The notes under the pieces: model-generated | Told to the model about the DNA's origin: nothing | Database searches by the model: none | The model's input: the letters and a program-made list of their open reading frames with translations, nothing else | Translations under genes and position numbers: made by a program | Shown here: piece by piece, positions 25,484 to 37,653 of the stretch | How the letters are laid out: every line of letters starts with the position of its first letter | Numbering within the stretch: the stretch's first letter is position 1 | Assembly: GCF_018118585.1 (NCBI RefSeq) | Contig: NZ_CP069421.1 | Coordinates: 1,798,001-1,862,000 of the forward strand | Length of the DNA: 64,000 bases | Reading direction: 5' to 3' | Source of the DNA: Aristaeella lactis | GTDB taxonomy: Bacteria > Bacillota > Clostridia > Christensenellales > Aristaeellaceae

Positions 25484-25491
25484 GTTGTTTT

Positions 25492-25971
25492 TTATTCCAG
25501 GTTGCTGATTGCAGCCTGCATGTCTGCCAGGTTTGTGGACAGGCTGGTCACATACTGGCCTGTTTCCATACCGGTTGTCAGGATACCCATATATTCTTCC
25601 ACCGTGCTGAGCAGCGATGCCAGGCGTGAGTCATCCACAAGGAATCCGTTTCCGCTGTTGGCGCTCAGATTGTTGACAACGCGCATCGCGTGAATATTGC
25701 TTCTGACACTCGCAAGGATCTCAGCCGAATCGGCCCCGGCGGTCCTGCTCAGTGTCTGCGTGTTGTTATATGCTTCCTGGCATTCCCTCCGGAGCTGCAT
25801 GATATACTGCGTGCGGATATTTCCCTTATCCTTGATCATCGGCAAGCTGATGATCAGCAGGGCAATCAGCGCAACACTCAATAACAGGATGACAATGTTT
25901 TTGATCCTGTTCCGGTTAACCTGCGAAAGAGGCACGGCGCCTTCCCCTACCTGGGAATATCGTCTGTACAT
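25492..25971 (-). CDS. single-pass membrane protein of unknown function
   Basis: 159 residues. A basic N-terminal tail (about 1-24) is followed by one membrane helix (IVILLLSVALIALLIISLPMI, about 26-46) and an outside domain predicted mostly helical (LRRECQEAYNNTQTLSRTAGADSAEILASVRSNIHAM). I know of no family assignment. It has a GGAGGG site, its own promoter at 25996-26024 and a terminator, so it is a stand-alone gene between the ribosomal operon and uvrC. Confidence 0.78.
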   Translation of the reverse strand: MYRRYSQVGEGAVPLSQVNRNRIKNIVILLLSVALIALLIISLPMIKDKGNIRTQYIMQLRRECQEAYNNTQTLSRTAGADSAEILASVRSNIHAMRVVNNLSANSGNGFLVDDSRLASLLSTVEEYMGILTTGMETGQYVTSLSTNLADMQAAISNLE

Positions 25972-25995
25972 GGCACTCCCTCCTTTTCCAGGATA

Positions 25996-26024
25996 ATTGT
26001 AACATAATCATTCCAAGCCGTAAA
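25996..26024 (-). promoter_or_regulatory. promoter of the 25492 membrane-protein gene
   Basis: Minus strand TTTACG (26024-26019), 17 bp, TACAAT (26001-25996), just after the terminator of the ribosomal operon. Confidence 0.68.
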
Positions 26025-26031
26025 GGCGAAC

Positions 26032-26066
26032 AAAAAAACCCGTTCCGGACGTACCGGACACGGGTT
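26032..26066 (-). terminator. terminator of the S10-spc ribosomal operon
   Basis: Minus strand AACCCGTGTCCGG and CCGGAACGGGTT form a 12-bp stem with one bulge, followed by seven U residues. It lies 9 bp after the rpmJ stop, so the operon ends at rpmJ. Confidence 0.92.
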
Positions 26067-26074
26067 TCGGTTGC

Positions 26075-26433
<359 letters not shown>

Positions 26434-26435
26434 AC

Positions 26436-26738
26436 TCAGTCCCCCTCTCGCAGCGAGCGTTTCTCGGCAAAACCGTTTACTTCCAGCGCCCTTCTCAGGT
26501 CACTGTCCTGCAGCGCTCCGCCTTCCGGCCGCAAAGCCTTCAGGTCCAGCAGCACCGGTTTTGCGCGCAGATGTTTCGTCTTTTTCTTCTTCGGGTTTCC
26601 CAGCTTGTGGTGGAGTCCGTCGGCGATCATGACGATGCCTTCGGCCGCGTTCTCCAGGATCAGGAAGCAGTGTCCCTTATCCCTTCCCTGCGCGCTTTCC
26701 ACTACCCTGCCGGGTTCAAAGCTGAAAGGTTCCTTCAT
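26436..26738 (-). CDS. KOW-domain RNA-binding protein (L14e-like)
   Basis: 100 residues with an N-terminal KOW-type motif ([20 protein letters not shown]), then a basic stretch ([15 protein letters not shown]). A gene of this type sits between map and infA in many Firmicutes and is annotated as KOW domain or L14e/L6e/L27e-like. Its role is presumably ribosomal but unassigned. It is 2 bp from both neighbours, implying tight co-translation. Confidence 0.85.
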   Translation of the reverse strand: MKEPFSFEPGRVVESAQGRDKGHCFLILENAAEGIVMIADGLHHKLGNPKKKKTKHLRAKPVLLDLKALRPEGGALQDSDLRRALEVNGFAEKRSLREGD

Positions 26739-26740
26739 CC

Positions 26741-28179
<1,439 letters not shown>

Positions 28180-29466
28180 TTACATAAATCCATCCATATC
28201 CATGTCGATGCCGCGGACGCTCATCTCGCCCTGGATAGTCCGGACGGTTTCGAGAGCGACGCTCACAGCGATCAGGATGGAGCTGGCAGCAAAGGGGATA
28301 TTCGTCACGCCGGCCCACTTCATCAGAAGCGTGGGGATAGCGGCCAGAATAGCCAGGAAGAAAGCCGCAAACAGGTTCAGGCGGTTCATGATGTTCTGCA
28401 GATACTGCCGGATGTTCTTGCCCCGCTGTCCGGGGATAACAGCACCCTGCTGCTGCAGCTGTTCAGCCTGCTGTTTGGGATCGAAGCTGATGGAAGAATA
28501 GAAGAAGGTGAAAGCAATGATGAGCAGGGAGGACAGGATCAGGTAAACATAGCTGATTCCGTTGTTATTGCTCAGGTTCTGTTCACACCACTTGGCAAAG
28601 CCGCTGTTCTTGTCAATCAGCTGGGCAATCGTTCCCGGGAATGCCAGGAAGGAGTAAGCAAAGATCAGGGGAAGAACGCCGACGGAGACCACTTTCAGGC
28701 CCATGTGGGTGTTCTGTCCGCCGTAAACGCGGCGGCCCTTCACCTGCTTGGCGATCTGCAGGGGAATCCTGCGCTCGCCCAGTTCAACAAAGGTTACGAC
28801 GACAGTCATCAGGATGCAGGTGGCAAGCACCACAACCAGATTGATCCATGCGGAAGTCAGTCCGGTGGTGGAAGCGGTACGGAAGTTCTTCACAATACCG
28901 TTGAAGATATTGGAGATGATACCGGCAAAGATCAGAAGGCTGATGCCGTTTCCGATTCCCTTTTCGGTAATCCGCTCACCGATCCACATCGCCAGGGCGG
29001 TACCACCGGCCATGCTGACGCCGACCAGTACGTAGTTCAGCCAGCCAGCCTTGATGAAGCCAAGGCTGCGGACCAGACCGATCGCCTGCAGTGCAGCCAG
29101 GCCGATCGTCACATACCGGGTGATCCGGTTGATCTTCTGGCGGCCGTCTTCTTCCTTGCTCAGCCGCTCGAGGGCGGGAATGGCAATGGTCAGCAGCTGC
29201 ATAATAATGCTGGCGTTGATGTAGGGCGTGATACCCATAGCCATCAGGGTCATCTGTTCAAAATTGTTACCGGTCATCATGTTGACCAGCTCCAGCAGCG
29301 GCAGGGTGGAGGCATTCTGCTTCATAGCTTCCATAACCTTCACTGCATCCACACCGGGTGCTGGAATGACACCGACAAGACGGAAAAGCACGAGCATAAA
29401 GAAGGTGTAGAGGATCTTCTTGCGGAGTTCCCCGATCTTCCACATTTTACGGATGCTTTCGATCAT
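28180..29466 (-). CDS. secY: preprotein translocase subunit SecY
   Basis: 428 residues, ten membrane helices. Recognisable blocks are GVIPAPGVDAVKV, GITPYINASIIMQLL and the C-terminal cytoplasmic loops (VKGRRVYGGQNTHMGLKV, GQRGKNIRQYLQNIMNRL). It forms the protein-conducting channel with SecE. It follows rplO by 1 bp and precedes adk. Confidence 0.98.
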   Translation of the reverse strand: MIESIRKMWKIGELRKKILYTFFMLVLFRLVGVIPAPGVDAVKVMEAMKQNASTLPLLELVNMMTGNNFEQMTLMAMGITPYINASIIMQLLTIAIPALERLSKEEDGRQKINRITRYVTIGLAALQAIGLVRSLGFIKAGWLNYVLVGVSMAGGTALAMWIGERITEKGIGNGISLLIFAGIISNIFNGIVKNFRTASTTGLTSAWINLVVVLATCILMTVVVTFVELGERRIPLQIAKQVKGRRVYGGQNTHMGLKVVSVGVLPLIFAYSFLAFPGTIAQLIDKNSGFAKWCEQNLSNNNGISYVYLILSSLLIIAFTFFYSSISFDPKQQAEQLQQQGAVIPGQRGKNIRQYLQNIMNRLNLFAAFFLAILAAIPTLLMKWAGVTNIPFAASSILIAVSVALETVRTIQGEMSVRGIDMDMDGFM

Positions 29467-29467
29467 G

Positions 29468-29908
29468 TCAAATCACCTCGGCCTTTCCGCCGACGGCTTC
29501 GATTTTTTCCTTGGCGGTAGCGGAGAACTTCGCCGCCTTCACGGTCAGCTTCTTGGTCAGCTCACCGACACCGAGGATTTTCACGCCGCCCAGCTCCTTG
29601 CGGATAATCTTCTTCTCCAGCAGCGCAGCAGCGTCAACCACAGCACCGTCTTCGAAGACTTCCAGGCGTTCCACGTTCACAGTAGCGTAATCGGTGCCGA
29701 ACACGTTGGTAAATCCGCGCTTAGGCACACGGCGGTACAGAGGCATCTGGCCGCCTTCAAATCCGGGCCGTTTGCCGCCGCCGCTGCGGGCTTTGGCACC
29801 CTTGTGACCTTTACCGGAGGTCTTGCCCAGGCCGGAACCGGCACCGCGGCCCAGCCGCTTCTGAGCGGAAGTGGACCCTTCGGCAGGATGCATTTCATGC
29901 AGTTTCAT
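29468..29908 (-). CDS. rplO: 50S ribosomal protein L15
   Basis: 146 residues: [20 protein letters not shown], then the Gly/Lys-rich extension [20 protein letters not shown], then [18 protein letters not shown]. Complete. Confidence 0.98.
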   Translation of the reverse strand: MKLHEMHPAEGSTSAQKRLGRGAGSGLGKTSGKGHKGAKARSGGGKRPGFEGGQMPLYRRVPKRGFTNVFGTDYATVNVERLEVFEDGAVVDAAALLEKKIIRKELGGVKILGVGELTKKLTVKAAKFSATAKEKIEAVGGKAEVI

Positions 29909-29924
29909 TGGGGTTCAACCTCCT

Positions 29925-30107
29925 TTATTCGTCAACTTCCTCAACCTTCACCATGTGCTTCACGGCGAAGATCTGGCCCCGGATAGCGGGGTTGTCAGGC
30001 TGGGTAACCGTCTGGCCGACCTTACGCAGGCCCAGTGCGGCAACAGTAGCCTTATGCTTGGGCAGGCTGGCGATAGGAGACTTCACCAGGGTAATCTTCA
30101 GTTTCAT
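29925..30107 (-). CDS. rpmD: 50S ribosomal protein L30
   Basis: 60 residues from the ATG with GGAGG ([40 protein letters not shown]). The frame is open to 30164, but that part lies in rpsE. Confidence 0.97.
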   Translation of the reverse strand: MKLKITLVKSPIASLPKHKATVAALGLRKVGQTVTQPDNPAIRGQIFAVKHMVKVEEVDE

Positions 30108-30120
30108 CTCTTCTGCCTCC

Positions 30121-30618
30121 TTATCCCAGGATCTCTTCCACGGTCTTGCCGCGCATCTTGGCAACCTGCTCGGCGCTGCGCACCTGCTTCAGGGCTTCGA
30201 TGGTAGCTTTAACCATGTTGATCGGGTTGTTGGTTCCGAAACTCTTGGTCCGGATATCCTTGATGCCGGCCATTTCAAGCACGGCACGGGCAGCACCGCC
30301 CGCGATCACGCCGGTTCCTTCCGGAGCGGGGATCAGAACGGACTTGGCTGTGGAATAGTATCCGGTCATTTCGTGGGGAATGGTTGTGCCGTCCAGCGGC
30401 ACGTTCACCAGGTGCTTTTTAGCGTCTTCATTGGCCTTGCGGATAGCTTCCGGAACTTCGGCAGCTTTGCCCATACCGGCACCGACGCGGCCGTTTTCAT
30501 CGCCGACGACGACCAGGGCGCTGAACCGCATGTTGCGGCCGCCCTTAACAGTCTTGCTGACGCGATTGACTACTACCAGGCGCTCTTTGAATTCGCTGAC
30601 CTGTTCTGTGCGTTGCAT
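30121..30618 (-). CDS. rpsE: 30S ribosomal protein S5
   Basis: 165 residues with the S5 double-stranded-RNA-binding block ([39 protein letters not shown]) and C-terminal domain ([20 protein letters not shown]). Confidence 0.98.
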   Translation of the reverse strand: MQRTEQVSEFKERLVVVNRVSKTVKGGRNMRFSALVVVGDENGRVGAGMGKAAEVPEAIRKANEDAKKHLVNVPLDGTTIPHEMTGYYSTAKSVLIPAPEGTGVIAGGAARAVLEMAGIKDIRTKSFGTNNPINMVKATIEALKQVRSAEQVAKMRGKTVEEILG

Positions 30619-30635
30619 TTGCGTCGTCCTCCTTA

Positions 30636-31004
30636 TCAGAATTCAAGTCCGGCTTCCCGGGCGCCTTCAGCCACAGAGGCCACGCGTCCGGTGTACATAT
30701 ACCCTCCGCGGTCAAAAACCACGGTCTTGATGCCGGCTTCGACGGCGCGCTCCGCAATGAGCTTGCCCACCAGCTTGGCGGCACCCTTCTTGTCCACTTC
30801 CTCCAGCTGACCCTTCAGGGCCGGATCCATCGTGCTGGCGCTCACCAGGGTTACGCCCTTGGTGTCGTCAATGATCTGAGCCTGAATGTGCTTGTTGGAG
30901 CGATATACGGAAAGACGAGGGGCTTCGGGTGTGCCGCTGATCTTTTTCCGTACCCGTGCGTGACGAATCACGCGAATCTCGTTCCGGTCACGTTTTTTAA
31001 ACAT
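30636..31004 (-). CDS. rplR: 50S ribosomal protein L18
   Basis: 122 residues ([52 protein letters not shown]). Binds 5S rRNA. Complete. Confidence 0.98.
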   Translation of the reverse strand: MFKKRDRNEIRVIRHARVRKKISGTPEAPRLSVYRSNKHIQAQIIDDTKGVTLVSASTMDPALKGQLEEVDKKGAAKLVGKLIAERAVEAGIKTVVFDRGGYMYTGRVASVAEGAREAGLEF

Positions 31005-31022
31005 CTGCAGTCACTCCCTCTC

Positions 31023-31562
31023 TTACTTACCGGTCTTGCCTTCCTTACGGCGGATGTGCTCATTCTGGTACTTAATGCCCTTGCCCAGGTAGGGTTCGGG
31101 TTTCCGGATAGCACGGATATCTGCCGCGAGGTTGCCGACCTGCTGTTTGTTGCTTCCCTTAACCACGATGGTGGTCTGGTTGGGGGTCTCGTAGGTGATG
31201 CCTTCGGGCGCCTCGAGAACCACCGGATGGCTGAAACCGATGTTAATGGTCAGGGTCTTGCCTTCCGCGCTGGCGCGGTAGCCGGTACCGACCATTTCCA
31301 GGGTCTTGGTGAAGCCGTCGGTCACGCCAACGACCATGTTGTTTACCAGCGCCCGGTACAGGCCATGCATGGCCTTGTGGGGCTTGGAATCGGTGGGGCG
31401 TTCAAGCGTCAGGACGTTGCCTTCCTGCTTGAGTTTGATGTCCGGGTTAACCTGCTGGGTCAGGGTGCCCTTGGGGCCCTTAACCGTCACGAAGTTATTC
31501 TCGTCCACCGTCACCGTCACGCCCGCGGGTACTGTGATCGGAAGTTTTCCGATTCGAGACAT
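31023..31562 (-). CDS. rplF: 50S ribosomal protein L6
   Basis: 179 residues, two duplicated domains (MSRIGKLPITVPAGVTVTV, VNNMVVGVTDGFTKTLEMVG, IRKPEPYLGKGIKYQNEHIR). Complete. Confidence 0.98.
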   Translation of the reverse strand: MSRIGKLPITVPAGVTVTVDENNFVTVKGPKGTLTQQVNPDIKLKQEGNVLTLERPTDSKPHKAMHGLYRALVNNMVVGVTDGFTKTLEMVGTGYRASAEGKTLTINIGFSHPVVLEAPEGITYETPNQTTIVVKGSNKQQVGNLAADIRAIRKPEPYLGKGIKYQNEHIRRKEGKTGK

Positions 31563-31595
31563 TTTGTCATTCCTCCTTACTTCACGAGCGTGTTA

Positions 31596-31997
31596 TTACC
31601 AGATGTACGCCAGCACTTCGCCGCCGATGGCAGCTTTCCGTGCTTCCTTGTCGGTCATCAGTCCCTTGCTGGTGCTGATGATGGCGATGCCCAGGCCGCC
31701 GAGAACCTTCGGCAGCTCTTCGCTGCGGGCATAAACCCGCAGACCGGGCTTGGAGATGCGCTTCAGACCCGCGATAACAGGGGTCTGCTTGCCGTTCATA
31801 TATTTCAGGGTGATTTTGATTTCGCCCTGGAGTCCGTCATCAATAAAGTCAACCGCCTTGATGTAACCTTCGTTCAGAAGGATCTTCGCGATCGCCTTCT
31901 TCGTATTGCTGGCGGGCATGGTCACGGCGTCGTGCCGGGCCACCTGTCCGTTGCGGATGCGGGTGAGCATATCGGCGATGGGATCATTAACTACCAT
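31596..31997 (-). CDS. rpsH: 30S ribosomal protein S8
   Basis: 133 residues ([20 protein letters not shown], ending [20 protein letters not shown] then VLAYIW). In E. coli S8 represses the spc operon; no matching site is evident here. Confidence 0.98.
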   Translation of the reverse strand: MVVNDPIADMLTRIRNGQVARHDAVTMPASNTKKAIAKILLNEGYIKAVDFIDDGLQGEIKITLKYMNGKQTPVIAGLKRISKPGLRVYARSEELPKVLGGLGIAIISTSKGLMTDKEARKAAIGGEVLAYIW

Positions 31998-32017
31998 TTC
32001 CTGTCTCCTCCTTTCGC

Positions 32018-32203
32018 TTACCAGCTGGCCTTGCGGACACCGGGAATCTGTCCCTTATAAGCCAGTTCCCGGAAGCAGATGCGGCATACGCCGTACTTGC
32101 GCAGCACACTGTGGGGTCTTCCGCAGATGCGGCAACGGGTATAGGCGCGGGTTGAGAATTTGGCCGGCCTCTGCTGCTTGAGTTTCATGCTCAGTTTTGC
32201 CAT
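32018..32203 (-). CDS. rpsN: 30S ribosomal protein S14, zinc type
   Basis: 61 residues with two Cys-X2-Cys pairs ([20 protein letters not shown]), the short zinc-binding type Z form typical of Gram-positive bacteria. A zinc-independent paralogue elsewhere would be expected if zinc limits. Confidence 0.98.
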   Translation of the reverse strand: MAKLSMKLKQQRPAKFSTRAYTRCRICGRPHSVLRKYGVCRICFRELAYKGQIPGVRKASW

Positions 32204-32221
32204 TTTTCTGTCCTCCTCCTC

Positions 32222-32764
32222 TTACGCCTCGAAGGGCATGCCCAGAAGCCTCAGCAGCTCCTTGCACTCTTCGTCCGTCTTCGCGGTCGTTACGAACACG
32301 ATTTCCATACCGCGGATCTTCTCCACCTTATCGTATTCGATTTCGGGGAACAGCAGCTGTTCACGAATGCCCAGGCTGTAGTTGCCGCGGCCGTCGAAAG
32401 CCTTGGCGCTCACGCCGCGGAAGTCGCGGACGCGGGGCAGGGCCACGCTGACCAGCTTGTCCATGAACTCTTCCATCCGGGCACCGCGCAGGGTGACCTT
32501 GGCGCCAACGTTCATGCCCTCACGGACTTTGAAGTTAGCGATGGACTTCTTGGCCTTGGTGACCAGGGGCTTCTGACCGGCGATAGCAGTCAGTTCATTC
32601 ACAGCCATTTCCATGGCCTTCGCATTATCCTTGCAGTCGCCCAGACCCATGTTGATCACGATCTTGGCGAGCTTCGGAACCTGCATGGCGTTTTTGTAGC
32701 CGAACTTTTCCTCCAGGGCAGGAATCGCCTCGGCCAGATATTTTTCCTTGATTCTGGTTGCCAT
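32222..32764 (-). CDS. rplE: 50S ribosomal protein L5
   Basis: 180 residues from [10 protein letters not shown] at the ATG preceded by AAGGAGG; the frame upstream to 32803 is not homologous. Motifs: [39 protein letters not shown]. Binds 5S rRNA. Confidence 0.98.
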   Translation of the reverse strand: MATRIKEKYLAEAIPALEEKFGYKNAMQVPKLAKIVINMGLGDCKDNAKAMEMAVNELTAIAGQKPLVTKAKKSIANFKVREGMNVGAKVTLRGARMEEFMDKLVSVALPRVRDFRGVSAKAFDGRGNYSLGIREQLLFPEIEYDKVEKIRGMEIVFVTTAKTDEECKELLRLLGMPFEA

Positions 32765-32781
32765 TTGGCTCTTCCTCCTTA

Positions 32782-33117
32782 TCAGTCGATTTCGGCGCCG
32801 CACTTCTTGCAGACGCGGATCAGTTTGCGGTGGCTCTTGCCGTTTTCATCAGTGACCTTCTCGGCCTTGTTGTTGACACGGGTGGCCTTGCCGCACTTGG
32901 GGCAAACCAGCATAACGTTGCTGGCGTCGATGGGCATTTCCTTGTGGATGATGCCGCCGGCCTGCGCAGCGTTGCGGGCTTTCTGGTGCTTGGTTACAAC
33001 GTTCACGCCCTCAACCGTCACACGGTTCAGCTTCGGGAAAGCGGCGGAAATCTTGCCCTTCTTGCCCTTATCTTTACCGCTGATAACGATCACGGTATCT
33101 TTACTCTTTACATGCAT
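32782..33117 (-). CDS. rplX: 50S ribosomal protein L24
   Basis: 111 residues with an N-terminal KOW motif ([20 protein letters not shown]) and a C-terminal Cys-X2-Cys repeat ([18 protein letters not shown]), the zinc-ribbon form of L24. Confidence 0.98.
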   Translation of the reverse strand: MHVKSKDTVIVISGKDKGKKGKISAAFPKLNRVTVEGVNVVTKHQKARNAAQAGGIIHKEMPIDASNVMLVCPKCGKATRVNNKAEKVTDENGKSHRKLIRVCKKCGAEID

Positions 33118-33132
33118 TACCGTTCTGCCTCC

Positions 33133-33501
33133 TTACAGTACTTCGGGAGCCAGAGAGACGATCTTCATGAAATCCTTCTCACGCAGCTCGCGAGCCACGG
33201 GCCCGAAGATACGGGTGCCGCGGGGCATATTCTGGTCGTTGATGATGACGGCGGCGTTGTCGTCAAACTTGATGTAGCTGCCGTCGGGACGGCGCTTATT
33301 CTTGCGCATACGGACGATAACGGCCTTGACGACCTCGCCCTTCTTCACGGTGCCGCCGGGGGTTGCTGTCTTGACGCTGGCCACGATGACATCACCGATG
33401 CTGCCGTCACGCCGGAAAGAACCGCCCAGAACACGGATGCACATGATTTCCTTGGCGCCGGAATTGTCGGCTACCTTAAGCCGGGTTTGCGGCTGAATCA
33501 T
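33133..33501 (-). CDS. rplN: 50S ribosomal protein L14
   Basis: 122 residues ([40 protein letters not shown]). Complete, standard length. Confidence 0.98.
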   Translation of the reverse strand: MIQPQTRLKVADNSGAKEIMCIRVLGGSFRRDGSIGDVIVASVKTATPGGTVKKGEVVKAVIVRMRKNKRRPDGSYIKFDDNAAVIINDQNMPRGTRIFGPVARELREKDFMKIVSLAPEVL

Positions 33502-33519
33502 AGCGGTTTCCTCCTTAAA

Positions 33520-33777
33520 TTACTTAGCTTTCTCGATGATCTCAACGAGACGCCAACGCTTGTCCTTGCTCAGCGGGCGGGTCTCCATCACCTTAATGGT
33601 ATCTCCGATACCGCATTCATTATTTTCATCATGAACCTTCAGTTTGCTGGTCTTGTTCATGATTTTTCCGTACAGGGGATGACGGACGCGGGTCTTGATC
33701 TGGATGACACAGGTCTTGTCCATTTTGTCGCTGACCACAACGCCGATCCTTGTTTTACGAAGTCCTCTTTCTTCCAT
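33520..33777 (-). CDS. rpsQ: 30S ribosomal protein S17
   Basis: 85 residues, OB-fold ([40 protein letters not shown]). Complete. Confidence 0.98.
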   Translation of the reverse strand: MEERGLRKTRIGVVVSDKMDKTCVIQIKTRVRHPLYGKIMNKTSKLKVHDENNECGIGDTIKVMETRPLSKDKRWRLVEIIEKAK

Positions 33778-33797
33778 TGTTCCAGCTGCCTCCTTTC

Positions 33798-33989
33798 TCA
33801 GGCTTCATCCTTCTGCCGAAGGATCGTCTTGCACCGTGCGATGTCGCGCTTCAGTTGGCTGATCTGCATGGTGTTCTGCAGCTGGCCCGTCGCGAGCTGG
33901 AAGCGAAGGCCAAACAGTTCGCTCTTCAGTTCCTTAACCTTTTCTTCGAGCTGTTCCTTGCTCATGGCATTCAGTTCATTTGCCTTCAT
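33798..33989 (-). CDS. rpmC: 50S ribosomal protein L29
   Basis: 63 residues, helical hairpin ([40 protein letters not shown]). Its start overlaps the rplP stop by 4 nt. Confidence 0.98.
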   Translation of the reverse strand: MKANELNAMSKEQLEEKVKELKSELFGLRFQLATGQLQNTMQISQLKRDIARCKTILRQKDEA

Positions 33990-34456
33990 GCTTCTTCACC
34001 ACCCGCTTCTTTGGCTGTCACATTTTCGGCGGCGGCCTTTGCGGCTTCGGATGCCTTGGTGATCAGCTTGGTCTTCAGAGGCAGCTTGTGGCTGGCCAGA
34101 CGGAGAGCTTCACGGGCGATCTCTTCGGAGACGCCGGCGATTTCAAACAGCACTCTGCCGGGCTTAACCACGGCTACCCAGTACTCAGGAGCGCCTTTAC
34201 CGGAACCCATGCGGGTCTCGGCGGGCTTGGCCGTTACCGGTTTGTCGGGGAAAATCTTGATCCACACCTGACCGCCACGCTTGGTGTAACGGGTCAGGGC
34301 GATACGGGCCGCCTCAATCTGCTGGCTGGTAACCCAGTGCGGTTCGGTGGCCTGCAGTCCGAATTCGCCGTAAGCCAGGGTGTTGCCTCTCTGGGCTTTA
34401 CCCTTCATGCGGCCGCGGAACTGCTTGCGGTGCTTAACTCTTTTGGGCATTAACAT
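33986..34456 (-). CDS. rplP: 50S ribosomal protein L16
   Basis: 156 residues ([20 protein letters not shown] after two leading residues, then [20 protein letters not shown]). About 12 residues longer than usual because of an Ala/Glu-rich tail ([17 protein letters not shown]). The first ATG is kept because GGAGGG lies 10 nt upstream. Confidence 0.97.
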   Translation of the reverse strand: MLMPKRVKHRKQFRGRMKGKAQRGNTLAYGEFGLQATEPHWVTSQQIEAARIALTRYTKRGGQVWIKIFPDKPVTAKPAETRMGSGKGAPEYWVAVVKPGRVLFEIAGVSEEIAREALRLASHKLPLKTKLITKASEAAKAAAENVTAKEAGGEEA

Positions 34457-34459
34457 GGC

Positions 34460-35128
34460 TTACTTTCCCTCCTTCCCGGCGGGGGCTTTCTTGGCCCGGG
34501 GCAGGATCTGTCCCTTGTAGATCCAGACCTTGATGCCCAGGCGTCCGTAGGTTGTCTTCGCTTCCGCGAAGCCGTAGTCGATGTTAGCGCGCAGGGTCTG
34601 CAGCGGGATGGAACCATCATGGTAGTGCTCGCTGCGGGCGATGTCGGCGCCGCCCAGACGTCCGCTGACAGCAGTCTTGATACCCTTGACTCCCGGGATC
34701 TTCATGCTGCGGCCCATGGCCTGCTTCAGCGCGCGGCGGAAGCTGATGCGCTTCTCGAGCTGCTGGGCGATGTTCTCAGCCACCAGCTGGGCATCGGCGT
34801 CAGGCTGCTTGATCTCCATGACGTTGATGTGGCAGGGACGGCCAAGGAACTCGGTGATGTTCTTCTTCAGTTCCTCGATTCCGGCGCCGCCGCGGCCGAT
34901 AATCATGCCGGGCTTGGCAGTGAAGATGTTCACTGTCATGGTCTGCGCCGTACGTTCGATATCAATGTGGCTGATACCGGTGGAGTAGTACTTTTCTTTC
35001 AGCATCTTGCGAAGCTTGAAATCTTCCACCAGATTGTTGGCAAAATCCTTTTTCCCGGCGTACCAGCGGGTGCTCCAGTCATAGATGACTCCGACCCGTG
35101 CACCGTGGGGATTTACTTTCTGACCCAT
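34460..35128 (-). CDS. rpsC: 30S ribosomal protein S3
   Basis: 222 residues ([22 protein letters not shown]-domain [21 protein letters not shown]-terminal [20 protein letters not shown]). Complete. Confidence 0.98.
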   Translation of the reverse strand: MGQKVNPHGARVGVIYDWSTRWYAGKKDFANNLVEDFKLRKMLKEKYYSTGISHIDIERTAQTMTVNIFTAKPGMIIGRGGAGIEELKKNITEFLGRPCHINVMEIKQPDADAQLVAENIAQQLEKRISFRRALKQAMGRSMKIPGVKGIKTAVSGRLGGADIARSEHYHDGSIPLQTLRANIDYGFAEAKTTYGRLGIKVWIYKGQILPRAKKAPAGKEGK

Positions 35129-35146
35129 GTCTTTTCCTCCTTCGCC

Positions 35147-35530
35147 TTACTTCTGGTCCAGCACCACGCTGATGTGGCTGGTGCGCTTGAGCATCGGTGA
35201 CGCGCTGCCGCGGCTGCGGGCAACGTAGCGCTTCAGCGTAGGACCGGGATTGGCATACACTTCGGCGACATAGAGGTTGTCACGGTTCAGTTCCTGATTG
35301 TTAACCGCATTGGCGATGGCGCTGTTCAGGACCTTCAGGACCACGGGGCTCGCGGCCTTGGGGGTGAACTGCAGGATCGCAGCGGCTTCATCCACGCTCT
35401 TTCCGCGGATCAGATCGATCACGATCTTCACCTTACGAGGAGAGATGCGAATGTACTTGGCATGGGCCTGAGGACGCTTGTCAGCGTTAGCCTTGCGGGC
35501 CGCTGCCTTTTCTTTCGAACGGGTAGCCAT
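35147..35530 (-). CDS. rplV: 50S ribosomal protein L22
   Basis: 127 residues ([20 protein letters not shown], and the exit-tunnel loop [20 protein letters not shown]). It has a basic N-terminal extension of about 20 residues. Confidence 0.98.
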   Translation of the reverse strand: MATRSKEKAAARKANADKRPQAHAKYIRISPRKVKIVIDLIRGKSVDEAAAILQFTPKAASPVVLKVLNSAIANAVNNQELNRDNLYVAEVYANPGPTLKRYVARSRGSASPMLKRTSHISVVLDQK

Positions 35531-35552
35531 TTCGTTTTTCCTCCTCTTCTAA

Positions 35553-35831
35553 TTACTTCCGCGAGCTGTTCTTGTCCCCGGCGTGGCCGCGGAAGGTGCG
35601 GGTGGGGGCGAACTCACCCAGCTTGTGACCGACCATGTCTTCGGTGACATACACCGGAACATGCTTCCGGCCGTCATGCACGGCGACGGTGTGGCCAACA
35701 AAGTCCGGGAAGATCGTGCTGGAGCGGCTCCAGGTCTTCACGACCGCTTTCTTGCCGCTCGTATTCATCTCGTTGATACGCTTCATCAGCGCGGGCTCTA
35801 CGTAAGGGCCCTTCTTTACGGAACGACTCAT
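35553..35831 (-). CDS. rpsS: 30S ribosomal protein S19
   Basis: 92 residues ([40 protein letters not shown]). Complete. Confidence 0.98.
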   Translation of the reverse strand: MSRSVKKGPYVEPALMKRINEMNTSGKKAVVKTWSRSSTIFPDFVGHTVAVHDGRKHVPVYVTEDMVGHKLGEFAPTRTFRGHAGDKNSSRK

Positions 35832-35849
35832 ATTCTACAGGTGCCTCCT

Positions 35850-36683
35850 TTACTTCGAGCTTGCGCGCTTGACGATCATCTTGTTGGAGTACTTCTTGTG
35901 CTTCCTGGTCTTCAGACCCAGCGCGGGCTTGCCCCACGGAGTCACAGGAGCCGGCATACCGACGGGGCTCTTGCCCTCGCCGCCGCCGTGCGGGTGATCG
36001 CAGGGATTCATGACGACGCCGCGGACGGTGGGACGGATGCCCATGTGGCGGACACGGCCGGCCTTGCCCAGGCGTACGTTCTCATGATCGGTGTTACCGA
36101 CGGTGCCGATGGTCGCCTTGGCGTTCAGCGGGAGTTTCCGCATTTCGCCGCTGGGCAGACGCACCTGCGCGAATCCGTTTTCCTTAGCCATCAGCTGGGC
36201 GCTCATGCCGGCGCTGCGAACCATCTGGCCGCCGCGGCCGGGCTTGATCTCCAGGTTGTGGATCAGGGTACCGACGGGGATGTTGCTGATGGGCAGCGCG
36301 TTGCCGGGCTTGATGTCGGCGTTGTCGCTGCTGACCACGGTGTCCCCGACCTTCAGGCCCAGAGGAGCCAGGATGTAGCGCTTCTCGCCGTCCGCGTAGT
36401 TCAGCAGGGCGATGAAGGCGCTGCGGTTCGGGTCATACTCGATGGCGCTGACTTTGGCGGGGATGTCCACCTTGTCACGCTTGAAGTCGATGATGCGGTA
36501 TTTCCGCTTGTTGCCGCCGCCCTGATGACGGACGGTGATCTTGCCCTGCTTGTTCCGGCCGCTGTTCTTCTTCAGAACCTCGGTCAGGCTCTTCTCGGGC
36601 GCTTTCTTGGTGACCTCTTCAAAGGTCAGAACCGACATATGCCGCCGGGCGGGCGAAGTCGGCTTGTAAACTCGGATAGCCAT
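35850..36683 (-). CDS. rplB: 50S ribosomal protein L2
   Basis: 277 residues ([40 protein letters not shown] with the conserved peptidyl-transferase-proximal His). Complete. Confidence 0.98.
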   Translation of the reverse strand: MAIRVYKPTSPARRHMSVLTFEEVTKKAPEKSLTEVLKKNSGRNKQGKITVRHQGGGNKRKYRIIDFKRDKVDIPAKVSAIEYDPNRSAFIALLNYADGEKRYILAPLGLKVGDTVVSSDNADIKPGNALPISNIPVGTLIHNLEIKPGRGGQMVRSAGMSAQLMAKENGFAQVRLPSGEMRKLPLNAKATIGTVGNTDHENVRLGKAGRVRHMGIRPTVRGVVMNPCDHPHGGGEGKSPVGMPAPVTPWGKPALGLKTRKHKKYSNKMIVKRASSK

Positions 36684-36704
36684 TTCTTTCGTTCCTCCCT
36701 TGCG

Positions 36705-37010
36705 TTACTGTGCCATGCCTTCGAAGAACTTGATGGGCTTGGAGTCCTTCTTCAGAATCACATAGGCCTTCTTGGTTTCGGGGGTCATGCCCTGGGTGCG
36801 GCCCTGGCGCTTCATCTTACCGATGGTGCGCAGGGTGTTGACCTTGGCAACCTTCACGCCGTCATCCGCGAAAACAGCTTCAATGGCGCTCTTGATCTCG
36901 GCCTTGTTGGCCTTGATATCGACTTCGAAGACGTAGCGCTTCTCGTCGATTCCTTCGTATGCCTTTTCCGTCAGGATCGGCCGCTTGATGATGTCATGGG
37001 GGTTCTTCAT
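36705..37010 (-). CDS. rplW: 50S ribosomal protein L23
   Basis: 101 residues (HDIIKRPILTEKAYEGIDEK, EIKSAIEAVFADDGVKVAKV). Its start overlaps the rplD stop by 4 nt. Confidence 0.98.
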   Translation of the reverse strand: MKNPHDIIKRPILTEKAYEGIDEKRYVFEVDIKANKAEIKSAIEAVFADDGVKVAKVNTLRTIGKMKRQGRTQGMTPETKKAYVILKKDSKPIKFFEGMAQ

Positions 37011-37630
37011 GCGTACACCTCCTCGACGCTTTCCTTGGCCGCAACGGTCATCACCAGTTTGTCGGCGTTCAGGATGTCGTATACGTTCAGGGTGTTCACG
37101 TAGCTGACCTTCGCCTGGGGCAGGTTCGCGGTCGCACGGATGATGCTCTCTTCACGCTCAGGCAGGATTACCAGAGCCTTCTTTTCAGCCTGCAGCTTCT
37201 TCAGCGTTTCGGCCATCAGCTTGGTCTTGGCATCCTTCAGCTCCAGCTTGTCAACAACGATGATCTCACCGGCGTTCAGCTTGGAGGTCATAGCGCTCTT
37301 GAAAGCCAGGCGGCGAACCTTCTTGTTCACGGCCAGATCGTAATCACGGGGCTTGGGGGCGAACACCACGCCGCCGTGTTTGAACTGGGGAGCGCGGTTG
37401 CCATGGTGCCGGGCATTACCGGTGCCCTTCTGGCGGTAGATCTTACGGCCGCCTCCGCGGACTTCGCCGCGGGTCAGGGCGCTCTGTGTTCCCTGGCGCT
37501 GTGCGGCCAGGTAGGAGCGGACCATCAGGTGCATCGCTGCTTCGTTGATCGGAGCCGCGAAGATCTCGTCGCTCAGCTCAACTTCGCCGATGGTCTTTCC
37601 TTCCATATTATAAAGTGCGGTTTTTGCCAT
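37007..37630 (-). CDS. rplD: 50S ribosomal protein L4
   Basis: 207 residues (LYNMEGKTIGEVELSDEIFA, the tunnel loop GGGRKIYRQKGTGNARHHGN). In E. coli L4 regulates the S10 leader; whether it does so here is unknown, but an unannotated leader of about 165 nt precedes rpsJ. Confidence 0.98.
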   Translation of the reverse strand: MAKTALYNMEGKTIGEVELSDEIFAAPINEAAMHLMVRSYLAAQRQGTQSALTRGEVRGGGRKIYRQKGTGNARHHGNRAPQFKHGGVVFAPKPRDYDLAVNKKVRRLAFKSAMTSKLNAGEIIVVDKLELKDAKTKLMAETLKKLQAEKKALVILPEREESIIRATANLPQAKVSYVNTLNVYDILNADKLVMTVAAKESVEEVYA

Positions 37631-37653
37631 TGTCTCTTCCTCCTTGCTCAGCT